Positions 32,777 to 44,251 of a stretch of DNA of 64,000 nt are shown here, in pieces (position 1 is the first letter of the stretch; the number at the start of each line of letters is the position of its first letter). Source of the stretch: Sclerotiophoma versabilis (taxonomy: Eukaryota > Ascomycota > Dothideomycetes > Pleosporales > Didymellaceae); assembly GCA_012274445.1 (NCBI GenBank), contig JAAROD010000026.1, positions 620,001 to 684,000 of the forward strand. Direction: 5' to 3'. A model generated the notes under the pieces. That model was not told where the DNA came from. It was given only the letters and a program-made list of their open reading frames with translations, and did not search any database. Both the position numbers and the translations under genes were made by a program.

Positions 32777-33781
32777 ATGCCAGAAAATACTCCTGCCTCG
32801 GAACTGCTATCATGGCGTCGCCTGCTCCGCTGTTTCAACCGCATGCCCGTCCTCCCCTCGCACAACAAAGAGCTCTCTCTCACTAATTCCCGCGGCGAGA
32901 TGTACATCATCAACCAGTTCAAGGAGCGCCTACCTTTACCAGTCCGCAACCGCGCCATCGCCATGCTCTCTGAATTCGTCGGCACGTTTTTCTTCATGTT
33001 CATCGGACTGGCAGGCAACTCCGTCGTTGTCAACGATGCGGCCGTCGCGCAGCAGTTCGCTGGGGGTGAACTACCTGCAAACCCGTCAAAGCTACTGTTC
33101 ACAGCGATGGTATGGGGCTTATCGGTCATCGTCAACGCCTGGGCCTTCTTCCGCATCAGCGGCGGCTTGTTCAACCCCGCTGTCACCATGGCGATGGTTT
33201 TCATCCGCGCTGTCCCACCACTCGACGGCCTTCTCGACATGGTCGCACAGCTCGTCGGTTCAATTCTGGCTTCTGGTATCTGCTATGCACTCCTACCGGC
33301 CGGCGCGCTGGCGGTGACCGAGCTGGGGAGCCAGACGAGCATTACCCAAGGGCTGTTCATTGAGATGCTGCTCACGGCGCAGTTGGTTATTGCCGTGTTC
33401 ATGCTCGCGGCGGAGAAGCATAAGGCGACATATATCGCGCCGGTGGGTATTGGGCTGTGTGTTTTTGCATGTACATTGACGTATGTACTGCCAGTCCCTC
33501 TCCATACTGGCAATCGGAAGCGCTAATGGATGTTTAGAGGTGCTGCGTATACAGGAGCTTCGCTGAATCCGGCGCGCTCGTTTGCCGTCAATGTCATTAA
33601 TTGGCAGTTTCAAGGCTATCATTGGATCTACTGGGTTGGCCCGGCGTTGGGAGCATTCCTGGCGACGGGATTCTACCTGCTGATTAGGAAGTTGGAGTAC
33701 TGGACGATTGACTCTGGGGCGGACTCGTATCAGAGCAAGATTGGGGAGGAGTTGATTGCGCTGCAGCAGAAGAACCAGTAA
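32777..33781 (+). CDS. aquaporin (MIP family water channel), 315 aa
   Basis: Exons 32777-33480 and 33538-33781, with a 57-nt intron (GTATGT..tttag) whose phase gives TGAAYTGASLNPAR. Six membrane segments can be followed from LSEFVGTFFFMFIGLAG onward. The two half-helix pore motifs are present: NPA at about 133-135 (SGGLFNPAVTMAM) and at 245-247 (GASLNPARSF). The Arg right after the second NPA (R248) is the selectivity-filter arginine. Spacing and the short loop E favour an orthodox water channel over an aquaglyceroporin, which would show an Asp after the second NPA. The N-terminal ~55 residues are cytosolic. Plasma or internal membrane location cannot be decided. Confidence 0.93.
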
Positions 33782-35204
33782 GGCTGGGAGTGCTGATTGG
33801 ATGATATCGGTAGGTCGACTGGAGGCGATATAGTTTGGAAGAAGCTAACTTGAGGTAACAGAGACGTTGCCGTAGTATTTCCGCTTCGTCACCGCTACTA
33901 CACCACAATCGCCCACTCTACACTTTCTACCACGCGGTCTCCCACGCGAAGTGAAACTATCCAAGGTAAGTCAAACTCCTTAAGAATAAACCACAACACT
34001 AATACAACTCAGATGGTGGACTTGAAGACTACAAATAATTTCACTTATTTGACAGAACACGTGAAAGTATTTCTAGAGACCTCCAGGCTTAAGGTCAGGA
34101 TGTGGAGTTCGCAACAGCTGCATCATGGCTTCTGGACTGGAGTTGAGGGAACGTTGTAGAGACAGAACGAGAGATGTGACGGCGGCTACAGTCCGAAGAA
34201 CAGTGTGTGATACCGCAACCGCGACGCGATGGGCGATGACGGGGGTACCTCAACTGAGGCGCGAAGGATTTACTTCATCAGTAAGCACTCGGGCTCTCGC
34301 GATTGTATCGTAGTAGCTTCGTTGGATATGTAGTGCCTGATCTACGTTCATTTGTGCGGACCTCGTACACGGTGTGGAGGTGATGGACACGGGGTGGCGA
34401 TTTGGACCTTGTGTAGCATTTTGAAGGTATCGATTTGGGTCGTCAGCTTTGAGAGACTGGCCCCATTGGTAGAGTGGGCGGCGCAGAGGGGAGGTTTGCT
34501 TGTCAGTGGAACTTGGGGAGGTCAGGCAAGGTCGGAGCCACAGCTGCACACCTCTTAGCTTCCAGTGATGTTCGTTTCACGACATGAAACGTTATCAGGA
34601 CCATGTCACAATGCAAGATCGATATTTCCACGTTTGTAGCGGATGTTCGTAAAGAAGTTGTCGCGCCGTGTCTGCCGTCGACCGAGGCTTCCGAATCCGG
34701 CCTAGACCCATCAAACGTGCCTTAGCGCCTGTACAATCACGCAATCACGCCTCTTCACCAGCCCCGGGTTTCCCTACAACTCTTCCGCTCTAGCAAGGAA
34801 CGCATCGTCAAATCTAGCAACATTTTACGTGAGAAAAACTAGATGCGCGTGACTCTGGCTGAGTCTTGTGAGGCATTTCGGACTATCGCCGACGGTCCGG
34901 GCAAAGATGCTGTGTAAGCTTGAGCTTCATACGCCGAGCTGGCCGGTGGGCGATGAAAAATGGCAAGTATAGAAACATCATGACTGTTCAGTAGCTGGCG
35001 ATGTTGGAATAAGTACAGTCTGCTCTCACGTCCGTTTTGCTTTTCCTACTGCAAATCCCTCTCATCCGCCCACGATTCGTACTTTCTGGTCAAGAACAAG
35101 AGTCGCCCCTTCAACCTGACCTCGAATATTTGCCTCATCTACAAATTTTCCTTGAATACTGCCAGCAGAAGTTCCTCTAGACATCCTGAAAGCCATACGT
35201 AACC
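33782..35204. other. intergenic with one intron-like stretch and a 48-codon frame
   Basis: A good 47-nt intron (GTAAGT at 33966, cactaata branch, ACTCAG ending 34012) is followed at once by an ATG opening a 48-codon frame to 34159 (MVDLKTTNNFTYLTEHVKVF). It may be a tiny gene with spliced leader or the start of a decayed gene. The product has no recognised motif. The remaining ~1 kb shows nothing and should contain the SSU1-like promoter. Confidence 0.3.
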
Positions 35205-36586
35205 ATGGCGACGCCCTGTCAGCTGCAGGCTGCCGCTCGCTCACGCTCCAACGACACAGCTGTTGAAGCAACATGCCCAAACCAGCCTCGTCAGCTCACG
35301 CCATGCCAACTTCGACAGCAACTAGCATGCTCGAACACTGAGGGTCTGCCCAAGTGGCTCATCCCAGCAGACCGACGAGGCTGGCGCCGCATAGTGCAGA
35401 ATTTTACCCCATCATGGGTAAGGCAAACACACTCGTTGGCTCAAAACTTGGGTACTAATAGATCCAGTTCGCAGTAACAATGGGCACTGGCATAGTTGGA
35501 ATCCTCTTTCACGCCCTCTCCACACTCTACCCATCAGTCCAGATGCCCCTCGACATCCTCAGCACCATCTTCTTCGTCCTGAACATCATCCTCTTTGCTG
35601 TCATTCTCATAATCAGTGTACTGCGCTACACGCTCTACCCGGCAACATGGACCCTTATGTTGCAACACCCTGTCCAGTCGCTGTTCCTCGGTACGCTTCC
35701 CATGGGCTTCGCAACGCTCATCAACCTCTTCGTTGCGCTATGCGTCCCTGCCTGGGGCGGCCGTGCACCGTACGTAGCATGGGGTATGTGGTGGGTCGAC
35801 GTCGCTGTCTCCATCGCGTGTTGTCTGTGGCTCCCCTTCCAGATGATGACCACGCATCAAACACGCCACGAGACAATGACAGCGGCCTGGCTCCTGCCTA
35901 TCGTCGCGCCGATCGTCGCAGCTGCTTCTGGAGGCGTCGTTGCGTCTGTCCTCCCCGATCCAAACCACGCAGTCATCACCATCGTAACGAGCTATGTGCT
36001 CTGGGGCATTGGCGTGCCGCTCGCGATGGTGGTGCTGACCATGTACTTCCACCGTCTTGCGATCCACAAACTACCGCCTCAGGAAGTCATCGTCAGTGTT
36101 TTCCTGCCCCTGGGGCCCATGGGCCAGGGTGGGTACGCTGTGATGCAGCTCGGGATCCAGGCTGCGAAGCGCTTCCCCGAGACCGGTACTTTGCACTCCA
36201 TGTCCGGCGAGATCCTGTACGTTCTCGGCTGGGCCGTGGCTATGATCCTCTGGGGCTTCGGGCTTGTGTGGTTGTTTTTCGCGCTTGCTTCGATCAGCCG
36301 AAGCAGATTCCCTTTCAATATGGGGTGGTGGGGCTTCACTTTCCCAGTTGGCGTTTTCACAATGTCGACCATCACAATTGGAGAAGAGCTGCCGTCTGCA
36401 TTCTTCAGGATTCTGGGCACCGCGTTTTCCATCAGTGTCATGTTGCTTTGGGGTGTAGTGGCTGCAGGGACAGTGAAGAACCTGTGCTTTGGAAAGCTGG
36501 TCGAGGCGCCTTGCTTGAGGGAAATGGAAAGGCGAGCTGCGGCTGCGGCCACTGCAGCAGAGGAGAAAGCAAAGCAGGATGTCTAG
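35205..36586 (+). CDS. SSU1-type sulfite efflux pump / TDT-family transporter, 443 aa
   Basis: Exons 35205-35417 and 35468-36586, with a 50-nt intron (GTAAGG, tactaat branch) that joins TPSW to FAVTMGTGIVGILFH. The motif NFTPSWFAVTMGTGIV is the hallmark of fungal Ssu1 proteins in the tellurite-resistance/dicarboxylate transporter (TDT) family. About ten hydrophobic segments follow, such as PLDILSTIFFVLNIILFAV and LGTAFSISVMLLWGVVAAG. Conserved GPMGQGGYAVMQLG and PFNMGWWGFTFPVGVF blocks are also present. The C-terminus is an Ala/Glu/Lys-rich cytosolic tail. Ssu1 exports sulfite across the plasma membrane, and malate transporters share the fold. The Ssu1 assignment rests on the first motif, so sulfite as substrate is an inference. 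Confidence 0.9.
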
Positions 36587-37644
36587 ACTGGCCTTGTCAT
36601 TTCCTTAATTATGTAGCTTGTGCTTATGATACCCTGTATTTACCATTCTCTACTTGCACTTGTCAGTAATTGTTGATATTTTTGAGAATCACTCTTGATA
36701 ACAGCAGCTGCTACGCCTCTTGCAACTGTCACCCCATCCTCAATCTTGTTCCACATTTCATACTGTCCAATGGCTAGCGCTCCGCGGTCGTGTTTTCGTT
36801 CCACCAGGCACGTCTGGAGAAGTGCGCCAACAGTCCTGCTCACAAAGCATCCAATCCAACGCATCAGTCGTACCTGAGTATGCCCAGACGATTGGCCCCG
36901 TGTATTTCGCATACAAGAACGGTTGGTAGGGTAGAGATCAGCGGGGTGAGCCTCTGATATACAGCGTGCACCAACTCAGAACTTCCGAGCATCTGGAGGT
37001 CCATCTGATAAACTGCATCAGACAATTGTTAGCCGGTTGATAGGTGTTGCCGAAGTATCGCGAGCATTCCTATCTTGAGGTAGAGATAGTTGATCGGTTT
37101 GTAGATAGAGCGCCAAGATGATCAATGAAGTTAACAGCCTTTCGTACGCGATTGTGTCTTCAACAACGGTGTGAACCAATCGAATGCCCTGGCCATCAAA
37201 AGGTTGTAATCGTCGCAGGCTATATAAGTGGGAAATACTTCAACGTCGGGCTGCCGCTAGAGGCCGAAAGGTTGGTGGTTCGAATTATCATTACTGATGT
37301 GGTTCTATACAGATAGTCGGCGAGTACACGCTGCAATAGGATACAGGCTGCGATAAACACCTCGCCAGTATGTCCAACGCGACTACGTATGTCAGACTTC
37401 CGCCGCGCAGCAAGTCTCCCAGTTGGTGTATGCAAGGGTGGTAATGTAAGAAGAAACGACGCAGCGTCGCAAGGAAATCGAGTAAACCGCCGGGTAAAAA
37501 TCGTGTATCGTGAAGTCATCCGTGCTCTAATGCAAAATGGTGTACAGGTGATAACGCCAGGAGACACAGCACTGCGATCGGGTTCAACGGACGTCCACCC
37601 AAATTGTTCGCATGCTGTTGAATGCATGTCATACACTGCGCAGC
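36587..37644. other. intergenic, convergent 3' ends
   Basis: 1058 bp between the 3' ends of the transporter and the PIR-domain gene. No coding exon, repeat or RNA gene was recognised. A GGTGGTTCGAATTATC stretch near 37272 resembles a tRNA T-arm, but no tRNA fold surrounds it. Confidence 0.35.
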
Positions 37645-38541
37645 TTACATGACCAGTGCAGCACCGAAGATCGTCAACAGCGCTCCAAGGACTGACCCTT
37701 GCGCAATGGGAAAAGAAACAGCAGCGCCACCTTCGGATGCAGGGGGAGCTGCTCCGCTGGCGGTAGGCGACGAGCTTCTAGATGCAGACACACTCGTAGA
37801 GCCGCTTGCCGAGCTGGTGGCAGAGACCGATGAGGTGGCAGTCCGTGACGAGGAGCCGGCCGAAGAAGCAGATGATGCTGTGCTGTTGCTGACAGCGCTC
37901 GAAGCGACAGAAGTCGAAGCAGTCGCGGAGAACGACATAGTGACGCCCGCTCCCCCGGTGGGAATGAGACTGAGTGTAGTGCTAGCTGGGAGGACGAGCG
38001 AGCTGGAAGGCGAAGGGTCGTTGACCATGTCGACAATGATCCTGATCTCAGTGCACTGGTCGCCAATGGATTCGTCGTAGAGGTTGCCAAATGCACCGCT
38101 CATGCATCGCCACCATCTTGTCGAGCCACCAATGGCAAGCGATTTATTCTGGCACACCGAGAAACCGCCTGTATAGATGGCGCCTGCTTGTGGCGGGCCG
38201 TCGAATTGGAACTGACGGTTAGCCACAACGGAGCCAGTGCGGCTGTACTGGTCGCGGAGGACACCATCCTCAAGTGTGCAGAAGAGCAGTCCGTCGGCAG
38301 CCTTGAATGCCAAAGTCAGTGTTGCTTGCGTAGTTGCAAGAAAGAAGCCTCGTACCTGTTGGGCGGTCTCCCGCTTGGATCTCGCCGCGAAGAAGTTCTC
38401 TACGCCAATAGTAAAATTCCCCTTTACAGTCGTTTCGCATCCCGCTGGCGCAGGAGAGGATGGTTCAATGCCCTCTTCGACACCCTGAGCCAAGGATGAG
38501 GCGGCGAAGAAAAGCGGAGCGAGGAAGCTTGAAGCGCGCAT
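37645..38541 (-). CDS. cell-wall mannoprotein with PIR-type C-terminal domain and GPI-like tail, 280 aa
   Basis: Exons 38541-38356 and 38301-37645. The 54-nt intron (GTACGA, CACTGAC branch, TTCAAG) is a multiple of three and open, so it could be read through; removing it joins KRETAQQ to AADGLLFCTLEDG. MRASSFLAPLFFAASSLAQ is the signal peptide. The core domain reads CTLEDGVLRDQYSRTGS, NRQFQFDGPPQAGAIYTGGF, SVCQNKSLAIGGS and CMSGAFGNLYDESIGDQC. This matches the four-Cys C-terminal module of fungal PIR/Cis3-like wall proteins. A Ser/Thr-rich stalk of ~80 residues and a hydrophobic end (SVLGALLTIFGAALVM) suggest GPI attachment. A structural role in the cell wall is expected. Confidence 0.85.
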   Translation of the reverse strand: MRASSFLAPLFFAASSLAQGVEEGIEPSSPAPAGCETTVKGNFTIGVENFFAARSKRETAQQVRGFFLATTQATLTLAFKAADGLLFCTLEDGVLRDQYSRTGSVVANRQFQFDGPPQAGAIYTGGFSVCQNKSLAIGGSTRWWRCMSGAFGNLYDESIGDQCTEIRIIVDMVNDPSPSSSLVLPASTTLSLIPTGGAGVTMSFSATASTSVASSAVSNSTASSASSAGSSSRTATSSVSATSSASGSTSVSASRSSSPTASGAAPPASEGGAAVSFPIAQGSVLGALLTIFGAALVM

Positions 38542-39327
38542 TGTGAGATCTGACGTCCAAGCGCGACCCAAACAAATCGATGTCGTGTATGACCTTCGGT
38601 AATACTAGCGATAAGAAGGGCGACTGTTACAGTATTGCACAGCAATCAAGATGGGAGTACCGACACAGTGCTGCTGATGGGATAATGATGCTGATAACCT
38701 GTGACGGAGAAGAAAGGCTGGAGGAGGAGAGGTTGGTATGCGCGTCCCGGCGTTTTGTTGTGCAACACCCTGAAGCAAGGAAGGCACCCTGCCGCCGAAA
38801 ACCTGTCGTTCCTGCCGATCGGGCGCTGCATTTGGGCAGGTGCGCAGCCAACCGAATGCCACCAGGCCCTTGCCCTGGCGACCGAGATTGCGACTCGATA
38901 TCATGGCACCCGGGACAACTACCGGGGCATGTTGGGCAGACTGGGATGCCTCGTGTTGAGAGATTCACGGCTAAGAAAGTTGTTAGCCCTCAACACTTTT
39001 GCTTTATTGAACTTTGTCGTGTATAGCGGTTTGGTATTCATCAATACACGGGTCGGGACACGCGTCGGGAAGCTAGCCCCCGCCACTTGTACCTGCCGCT
39101 AAGACTCGGCAAGCGATGTTGTCTAGCCCAAGCCAGCACTGCATATGCACGCAATCAGAAGGTTGATGTCAAGCATGTTGAGTGAAACCGGTCGCTACAG
39201 ATCAATTGTCGATGGCAACCGTGGTATCGGGAATGCGCAGGCCAAGAAATCTAAGACCAACTCAGCCACCCCTGACAGCCTCCACGAGACTCGATGGTAG
39301 TACCGAAGTTCGGCGCCCAGATGCCGC
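38542..39327. other. intergenic
   Basis: 786 bp containing the PIR-gene promoter and the 3' region of the Gln-rich gene. No supported exon or repeat. Confidence 0.35.
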
Positions 39328-41333
39328 TCAAATATTTGGTCCAGCCAGCATTGCGGCCTTGGTTTCATTGCAAGCCTGGTTAATAGCCGCGTTTTGAATT
39401 TCAGCAGCTCTCGCCTGGAGTGCAGGCGCCTCTGCCTTGTCCCGCTTGGTGAGGTCAGGGTGATGAAGAACCCCTGGCTTGTACGTCTCGGAACAGAGCG
39501 CGGGCATGAGCTTGTTGATGTTTTCAGGACAATGCATCATCTCAAGAAAGAAGAACTTATACCAGCCAGGGCGATTCAAGGCCGGCATGTATGTTGCGTA
39601 GGTTGCTGCATGTGTAGGCATGGAAGAAAGCTTTAGCTCATGAGCATGTGAGTGTTGGTTGAAGTTCCAGATTGGCATCAATGATGGTTGACAAGGTACC
39701 ATGACATGTGGAATGGCCTGTAGGCTCCAAAGCTTGCCAAAAGCGCTGTATGAGTTATAAGAGAAAAGATCTGCATCGCAGTAAGTATCGGCCACGTCCT
39801 AGTATGAGGGAGCTTACGTGTGGCATCTTCCGACAGATCGATCCAGCACCTCAGTATCTTGCTGGCTTCTAGCATCCCCGTATTCTGCGGTTCAAACTTT
39901 CTATCTAGCGCATCGAAGAGCAAGTCAGCAATAATGTAGAACTCGCGTGTGGGAAGCTCGGTAAGCGGGTCAGCGAACCGCCATGGATCTGCAAAAGGCG
40001 CATTGCTTGTGCTTACTGCTCGACGAGCAATGGTAAAGCCAGGGGACGATGGTCCAGCCTGTGCAGTCGATGACTGGTAGGCTTGGTACTGTGACGCTTG
40101 CCCGGGGAGAGGTGCTGGGGCGTACTTGACGGGCTTCGCCTCTCCAATACTCAAACTGCCCATATCAGCTGGCAATTCGGCGATGAACTCTGTTGGTGGT
40201 CCCGGCTGGACAGCTGCTGATTGTGGAGCAGGGGTCGAGCTTTGAGATTGCTGCGGTGAGCTGCTTGGCATCCCAGGCGGTTTGCTTTGAACCGGTGGAG
40301 GGCTGATCGAGGCAGGACGCAATTGATTATGGAGGCCCTCAGAGCCTGTTGGGGACAGGGGCGCCCATGATTGGTTGTTTGACTGGGTTTGCGCATTTGT
40401 GTTTGGGAAGTACGATTGTGTATGAGCGGCAGAGGCTGGTGGTTGCTGCTGATACGTGGAAGGGAAAGGTTGTTCCAAGCCGGTATGGGAGTTGTGCCAT
40501 TGTGTTTGCTGCAGAGCTGGCGAGTGCGGCGGGGCGTTGAGTATTTCGGGTGATTGTGGAATCGAAGATTGCTGAATATGCTGAGAACCTCCCACAACCC
40601 CTATCTGTTGACCTGTGTATTGGGCCTGTAGAGGCTGCTGCTGATACTGCCCCGGTGTGGGAGCCTGATTTATCTGCCCTTGATGATGTTGTCCCTGCTG
40701 CCCCTGCACCTGCTGTTCTCCCACCGTGTTTACCCCCTGACCGAATTGAGGGCTATTGTAGCTTGTCTGCTGAGGCTGTAGAGTAGCTTGAGTGTACGAT
40801 GTCTGCGGTGTTGATGACGTTTGTTGCGTGAAGTAGTTGCCTTGCCCCTGACCATGGTTCGGTTGCTGGTATGGTGACTGCTGGGGAGCATGTGTATTTG
40901 ACGCTTGCGGCTGCTGCTGTGCCTGCTGGGCCTGAGGATTGAAAGTGTGACTCTGCGGCTGGGCTTGAGACTGCGCCTGCTGGCCATGATGCTGTTGATA
41001 ATTATGGTAACTTTGTAAATGTTGTGGGGTTACTGTTGTAGACGGCTTATTCCCTAGTTTTGAGCTTATTGTTTTGCTCAGTTTGTTCAGCATCGGCTTG
41101 CTGGTCGTGACCGCTTGATTCATCATTTGTCCAAAGGTTCCCCCAGGACCTTTATTTGACTGGCTAGGCTGACCATATCCTTGGGCTGACGACTGATACG
41201 TAGTTGCAGCTTGTGTCTGCTGGTAGCCTTGCTGCTGATGTTGTGCACCATAGCCTTGTGGTGGTGGGGTGTTCTGGTTTTGGTTTGGTGGAACATATGC
41301 TCCTGGTGGAGGCATATTGTTGTATTGCGACAT
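39328..41333 (-). CDS. Gln/Pro-rich low-complexity protein with conserved-looking C-terminal domain, 652 aa
   Basis: Exons 41333-39818 and 39770-39328. The 47-nt intron (GTAAGC..GATGCAG) changes frame correctly, joining EDATR-side codons to HLFSYNSYSAFG. Residues 1-~420 are prion-like, Gln/Asn/Pro/Ser/Tyr-rich, with many QQ runs and few charges (YGAQHQQQGYQQTQ, QGQQGQHHQGQINQ). A globular part from ~450 reads FADPLTELPTREFYIIADLL, FDALDRKFEP and ILRCWIDLSE. After the splice it continues with HELKLSSMPTHAATYATYMP and WYKFFFLEMMHCPENINKL, ending in a helical EAPALQARAAEIQNAA segment. I do not recognise the family. A role in condensates or transcriptional regulation would be a guess from composition. 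Confidence 0.8.
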
Positions 41334-42842
41334 GCTGCTTGAGGCGACTAGATTTCAGGTCTGACGGGCGGAGGATGTCTTCAGCGCGTACGAAGAGCAA
41401 TGCTGGACAAGGCTGCACGCCCGCGCGGGCTCAGCCGCAGCGGATACGAGGCGCTTGGCATAGTAGCGAAAGGACTCGAGTCAGCCCTCACTTGTCGAGG
41501 TAATTGCGATGATCAGAGCGATTTTTTTCAGAATTGAAGTCATGTACTGGATCTTCGATAGCCGTCTTCGATGACAGAAGTTGTTTAGTAGGATGCCCGG
41601 CAGCGATCGAAGGAAGCTGAACCCTGGTTTGTGTTCCTGGGCCCAATCATTGTGCGGGGTGACCGACCGCCGCGCCAGTCAAGCATCGGTGACGCGCCGC
41701 ACATCCGAGTTGTTGTAGACTTAGTGCCTCCAACGTAAGAGTGGGAAGCGTGGCCTACCCAGAGTCGAACGGTTGTTTAAAGAATTGGAACATAATGCGG
41801 GGCTTTTGTTATGCAAGTCCTAGAGGTTTTCAGGCCCATCCTGCGAGGTTTCAACAGCCTGACGCGTGAGAATGACTGAGCAGCAAAGACCAGTAGACTT
41901 GGAGTGACGGGTCTTAGGTTGAAACATAAGCAAACCACGTTCAGAACCTTTGCCAGCCATCCACGCTCAAGGATATGAACAACACTTGACGCGTATATGG
42001 AGCCGCTGAAACGGGCCTGGAGGTTCTCGACGCGAGCTCTTAGATCCGCTCTCGGAACGTCGAGCCATCGCACACATCGTTGTGACAAAGACATGATATC
42101 AGATTGTCAGAGCTTCAGGCGCGTCTCTGAACGCGTTTCTGCTCTCAAACAGCCGGGCTGCCCATCGAATGCATGTGAGGGGCCTGCGTGGGGCGCCAAT
42201 ACTGATCATTGACCGAGATCAATCTTATCAGATCCGAATTCTGCGCTGGCCTGACAGGAGGTGCACAATGCGGCCGATGGTGCGGCCAATGAAGCCCGAA
42301 TTGCGCATTTCCAAGCCCTGAATCAGCCGCCAAAGGCTGATCTAACGCAAGGCGGAACAGAACGTGCATGGGATGACCAGTGTTGTGGTGGGTCGAGAAC
42401 GCGACGCGTCTGCACGGTTGTGCTTTGCAGACGCGATTCGTGGCTGGGGTGTCGCGACTTAACAACTTCATTCTGAGAATTGAGGTGATAGGAAAGCAAA
42501 ACAAGATAGAAAATGGGTACCGTTGGAATTCGTGCAGTCGACTTAATGGAGCACGTAGTATTTTCGTTGGAGCAGCATGCGAATGGCATGAAAAAGCAGC
42601 CCTGATCACTTTTGGTTGTGTTCACGTCATAGCTTTTTTTCGAAGCCGGAAGGCGCGACTAGCCCGCACGCCATCACGTGTGAGCCGTCGCTTCTTCTGC
42701 TTAAGAGACGCGTTCCTCGACCCAGATACTCGACATCAACAGCTTCAGCACCCAAGCTTCCTACTACCGCGTGTATTCTAGACATCACGGTTGCCTCGTT
42801 GCACACATCACAGCGTTGCACAAATTATCAATTTTCTTCACA
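41334..42842. other. intergenic, divergent promoters (Gln-rich gene and RNR2)
   Basis: 1.5 kb between divergent starts. No convincing exon; a 105-codon minus-strand frame at 41777-42094 lacks recognisable features. ACGCGT hexamers occur near 41988, at 42131, 42404 and 42708, and the last 200 bp are the likely RNR2 core promoter. Confidence 0.45.
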
Positions 42843-43212
42843 ATGTCTGCCCTCCAGTCTACACCATCAAAGCAGGTACGCGTAGCTTGAACAACTCCAT
42901 CCGACGCGTCTTTACTAACGCACGTGCAGGCTGCTTCTGCAATTGACACACTTAAGATGTCTGATTCACCAGCAAAGAAGATTGACTTCTCGTCTGCAGA
43001 CAAGGAGAACACTTACAAGCCCATTGTTGGCATTCCTGATCTTGAGGAGGAAGTAGACGAGGTCGAGAAGAAGTTCCACTCTGTTGCACCTACCATCAAG
43101 CCTGAGGAGGCAGACGAGCCTATCCTGCAAGAGAACCCTCAGCGCTTCGTTCTCTTCCCCATCAAGTACCATGATGTAAGTCACGACGCGTTCGACGCGT
43201 TTCAACACGCGT
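42404..43212. promoter_or_regulatory. cluster of ACGCGT (MCB) boxes, upstream and in RNR2 introns 1 and 2
   Basis: The palindrome ACGCGT occurs at 42404 and 42708 upstream of RNR2, at 42878 and 42904 inside intron 1, and at 43186, 43195 and 43207 inside intron 2. A random hexamer would occur about once per 4 kb. ACGCGT is the MluI cell-cycle box bound by MBF (Mbp1/Swi6, Cdc10/Res), which drives G1/S genes including RNR in yeasts. Function of the intronic copies is inferred. Confidence 0.7.
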
Positions 43213-44251
43213 CCTAGGACTCCTAGACTAACATGATACCTCAGGTCTGGCAAATGTACAAGAAGGCCGAGGCTTCCTTCTGGACCGCCGAAGAGATCGA
43301 TCTCTCCAAGGATCTTCACGACTGGAACAAGCGTCTCAACGATGACGAACGCTTCTTCATCTCCCACGTCCTCGCTTTCTTCGCTGCCTCCGATGGCATC
43401 GTCAATGAGAACTTGGTCGAGCGCTTCTCTGGCGAGGTACAAATCCCCGAGGCACGATGCTTCTACGGCTTCCAGATCATGATGGAGAACGTCCACGCCG
43501 AGACCTACTCTCTCCTCATCGACACATACATTAGCGAGCCCAAGCAGCGCACTTACCTGTTCAACGCCATTGACAACAGTAAGTCAATATGTCATACACT
43601 ATACGCTACTTCAACTGACAGCCTCTAGTTCCTTGCATCCGCAAGAAGGCCGACTGGGCTCTGCGATGGATTTCTGACAAGAACTCCACCTTCGCCAACC
43701 GTCTCGTTGCCTTCGCCGCTGTCGAGGGTATCTTCTTCAGTGGCTCGTTCGCGTCCATCTTCTGGTTGAAGAAGCGTGGTCTCATGCCCGGTCTTACATT
43801 CTCCAACGAGCTCATATCTCGTGATGAGGGCATGCACACAGACTTTGCTTGCCTTCTCTTCTCTTTGCTCAACAACCGCCCGAGCAAGGAGGCCGTTGAG
43901 GCCATCATCACCGAGGCTGTCACAATCGAGCAGGAGTTCCTGTCAGATGCCCTTCCATGCGCACTGCTCGGAATGAACGCTACTCTTATGTGCCAGTACA
44001 TCGAGTTTGTGGCCGACCGCCTGCTCTTGGCTCTTGGCAACCCCAAGTGCTACAACGCCACCAACCCCTTCGACTTCATGGAGAACATCTCGCTTGCCGG
44101 CAAGACCAACTTCTTCGAGAAGCGTGTCGGTGACTACCAGAAGGCTGGTGTCATGGCCAGTACAAAGAAGCAGGAGCAGAAAGAGGGTTCGTCGCCGCCC
44201 GCAGAGTCACAGGGCTTGTCTGGAGACTTCAACTTCGAAGAAGACTTCTAG
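42843..44251 (+). CDS. RNR2: ribonucleoside-diphosphate reductase small subunit (RNR2)
   Basis: Four exons, 42843-42875, 42930-43175, 43245-43578 and 43629-44251, give 411 aa with all phases closed. The first exon encodes only MSALQSTPSKQ. Class Ia R2 signatures are present: WTAEEIDLSKD (metal-binding Asp), the radical Tyr in CFYGFQIMMENVHAETYSLL, EGIFFSGSF, and DEGMHTDFACLL (second Glu/His pair). The C-terminal peptide ends FNFEEDF and docks on the large subunit. The protein carries the diiron-tyrosyl radical for dNTP synthesis. ACGCGT boxes upstream and in the first two introns suggest G1/S control. Length (~400) is normal, with a Lys/Ser-rich N-terminal extension (SPAKKIDFSSADKENTY). Confidence 0.97.

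Noticed and set aside
35647..36669. Long 340-codon frame overlapping the SSU1-like gene in another frame
   Set aside because: Shadow of the transporter coding sequence; Arg/Pro/His-rich composition is typical of a GC-rich off-frame.
37262..37320. GGTGGTTCGAATTATC resembling a tRNA T-arm
   Set aside because: No acceptor, D or anticodon stems can be formed around it.
41777..42094. 105-codon minus-strand frame starting with ATG
   Set aside because: No motif, no splice support, amino-acid composition like random sequence; it lies in the divergent promoter region.
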